Below are positions 4,686-5,099 of a stretch of DNA of 5,099 nt, piece by piece. The stretch is taken from contig NZ_JAVRMB020000009.1 in NCBI RefSeq assembly GCF_031844845.1, forward strand, positions 1-5,099, read 5' to 3'. Position 1 is the first letter of the stretch. The number at the start of each line of letters is the position of its first letter. The notes under the pieces were generated by a model. The model did not search any database. It saw only the letters and a program-made list of their open reading frames with translations, and was not told where the DNA came from. This DNA comes from Endozoicomonas sp031844845 (GTDB lineage Bacteria > Pseudomonadota > Gammaproteobacteria > Pseudomonadales > Endozoicomonadaceae). The position numbers were made by a program, and so were the translations under genes.

Positions 4686-4965
4686 GTGTCAGATAAATTA
4701 GGAGGTTTAGGTTTGGATGAAGTGAAATTATGTGATAATGAAATATTAATAAAGCCAACTGAAGTAAAAAATATCGCTAGTGGTAAAGTCGCTATCATTG
4801 CTTCAGGTCCATCTATTTCAAATATAAACTTTGAAAGGTTGTCAGGTTTAAATTTTTTTGCTGTGAATGGTTCAACACTTGCCTTACCAAGCGGAAGTAA
4901 GGATTATAGCTACTATTATGCAATAGATGATCATTTCGTGCTTGAAGAAAGGCCTGAACTGGTAG
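4686..4965 (+). CDS. N-terminal fragment of a probable surface-glycan glycosyltransferase (GT42/DUF115-like)
   Basis: The frame opens at GTG 4686. About 93 residues are genuine before adapter sequence begins at 4966. The segment VAIIASGPSISNINFERLSG followed by NFFAVNGSTLAL is a Rossmann-type nucleotide-sugar binding start (G-P-S loop, then a strand ending in V-N-G). It is typical of sialyltransferase-42-like and DUF115/MAF-like glycosyltransferases of LPS, capsule or flagellin decoration. The Tyr-Tyr-Ala-Ile-Asp-Asp stretch fits the next strand. Which acceptor or sugar is used cannot be told. The apparent ending (VSYTHLKKIF-stop) is a translation of the Nextera mosaic end and the sequence beyond it, and must not be taken as protein. 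No clear Shine-Dalgarno site is seen. The GC-poor composition, unlike the left half of the window, suggests a transferred surface-polysaccharide locus. Confidence 0.6.
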
Positions 4966-4984
4966 CTGTCTCTTATACACATCT
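4966..4984 (+). other. Synthetic Tn5/Nextera mosaic end, copy 1 (artefact)
   Basis: CTGTCTCTTATACACATCT is the hybrid 19-bp mosaic end used in tagmentation libraries. Native IS50 ends differ from it, so this is not a natural insertion. It is followed by A8 and not by either standard adapter tail. Everything from here to the contig end is suspect. Confidence 0.97.
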
Positions 4985-5058
4985 AAAAAAAATCTTCTAA
5001 ACATAAACCATCCCCTTCTTCTTTCTTTTTCCTCTCTCTAAGGTTTTTAACGTGAGGG
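4985..5058. other. Unassignable 74-bp segment between two mosaic ends
   Basis: The segment is an A8 run, then a pyrimidine-rich stretch (C/T from about 5012 to 5038), then GGTTTTTAACGTGAGGG. I see no gene. It lies between two synthetic mosaic ends, so it is probably a chimeric insert and not contiguous with the chromosome to the left. Confidence 0.8.
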
Positions 5059-5099
5059 CTGTCTCTTATACACATCTGACGCTGCCGACGAAAGATACA
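5059..5099 (+). other. Nextera mosaic end copy 2 plus Read-1-side adapter tail (artefact)
   Basis: The 19-bp mosaic end at 5059-5077 runs directly into GACGCTGCCGACGA (5078-5091), the complement of the Read 1 Nextera adapter. The remaining eight bases (AAGATACA) have exactly the length of an i5 index. This is untrimmed library sequence. Confidence 0.98.

Noticed and set aside
4813..5004. 63-codon minus-strand frame starting inside the contig tail
   Set aside because: Its start and first residues (including VYKRQ) are translated adapter.
4966..5077. Natural Tn5/IS50 insertion
   Set aside because: The 19-mer is the engineered hybrid mosaic end, and the second copy runs into the Nextera adapter; native outer and inner ends differ.

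Overview
The window looks like a short draft contig from an IS-rich gammaproteobacterium. The mix of IS91-, ISAzo13- and MITE-type debris, a HEPN/MNT toxin-antitoxin pair, an orphan Thr-rich protein and a prophage-type Rha fragment would fit a host-associated lineage such as Endozoicomonas. That taxonomic guess is inference; no marker gene is present. The whole window is accessory DNA: almost every gene is cut by a mobile-element end, frameshifted, or truncated by the contig end.

Left part (1-1785). Two diverged copies of a repeat 125 bp apart open the contig (1-215), followed by about 360 bp with no convincing gene. An MNT nucleotidyltransferase antitoxin (578-859) and a HEPN RNase toxin (856-1346) follow as a coupled operon with an ATGA overlap. 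The toxin reading frame is broken, or made conditional, by an A8 tract just after its start. Copies of a GACCTGACCCCGGT-type direct repeat lie on both sides of the operon. Next comes a decayed IS91-family (Y2/HUH) transposase fragment on the minus strand.

Middle part (1785-3930). A minus-strand orphan gene of 390 codons with Thr-rich and internal repeats ends exactly in a mobile-element terminus. Just upstream of it lies a complete small MITE-like element (3008-3189) with inverted ends and a GATC-dense tandem repeat inside. Beyond that is an ISAzo13-family transposase cut off after its first catalytic Asp. The element terminus TAAGTAGGTGA carries TAA, TAG and TGA in three different frames. 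It supplies the same Ile-Ser-Arg-stop ending to both the orphan gene and the transposase. This is the most unusual signal in the window.

Right part (3930-5099). A Rha-type phage regulatory protein (minus strand) is split by a one-base frameshift, with a perfect palindrome upstream of it. A second MITE-like element with about 27-bp inverted ends (4377-4638) follows, then the N-terminus of a probable surface-glycan glycosyltransferase. That gene is not biologically complete. From 4966 onward the sequence contains two copies of the synthetic Nextera/Tn5 mosaic end plus adapter tail, so the last ~134 bases are library artefact or chimera.
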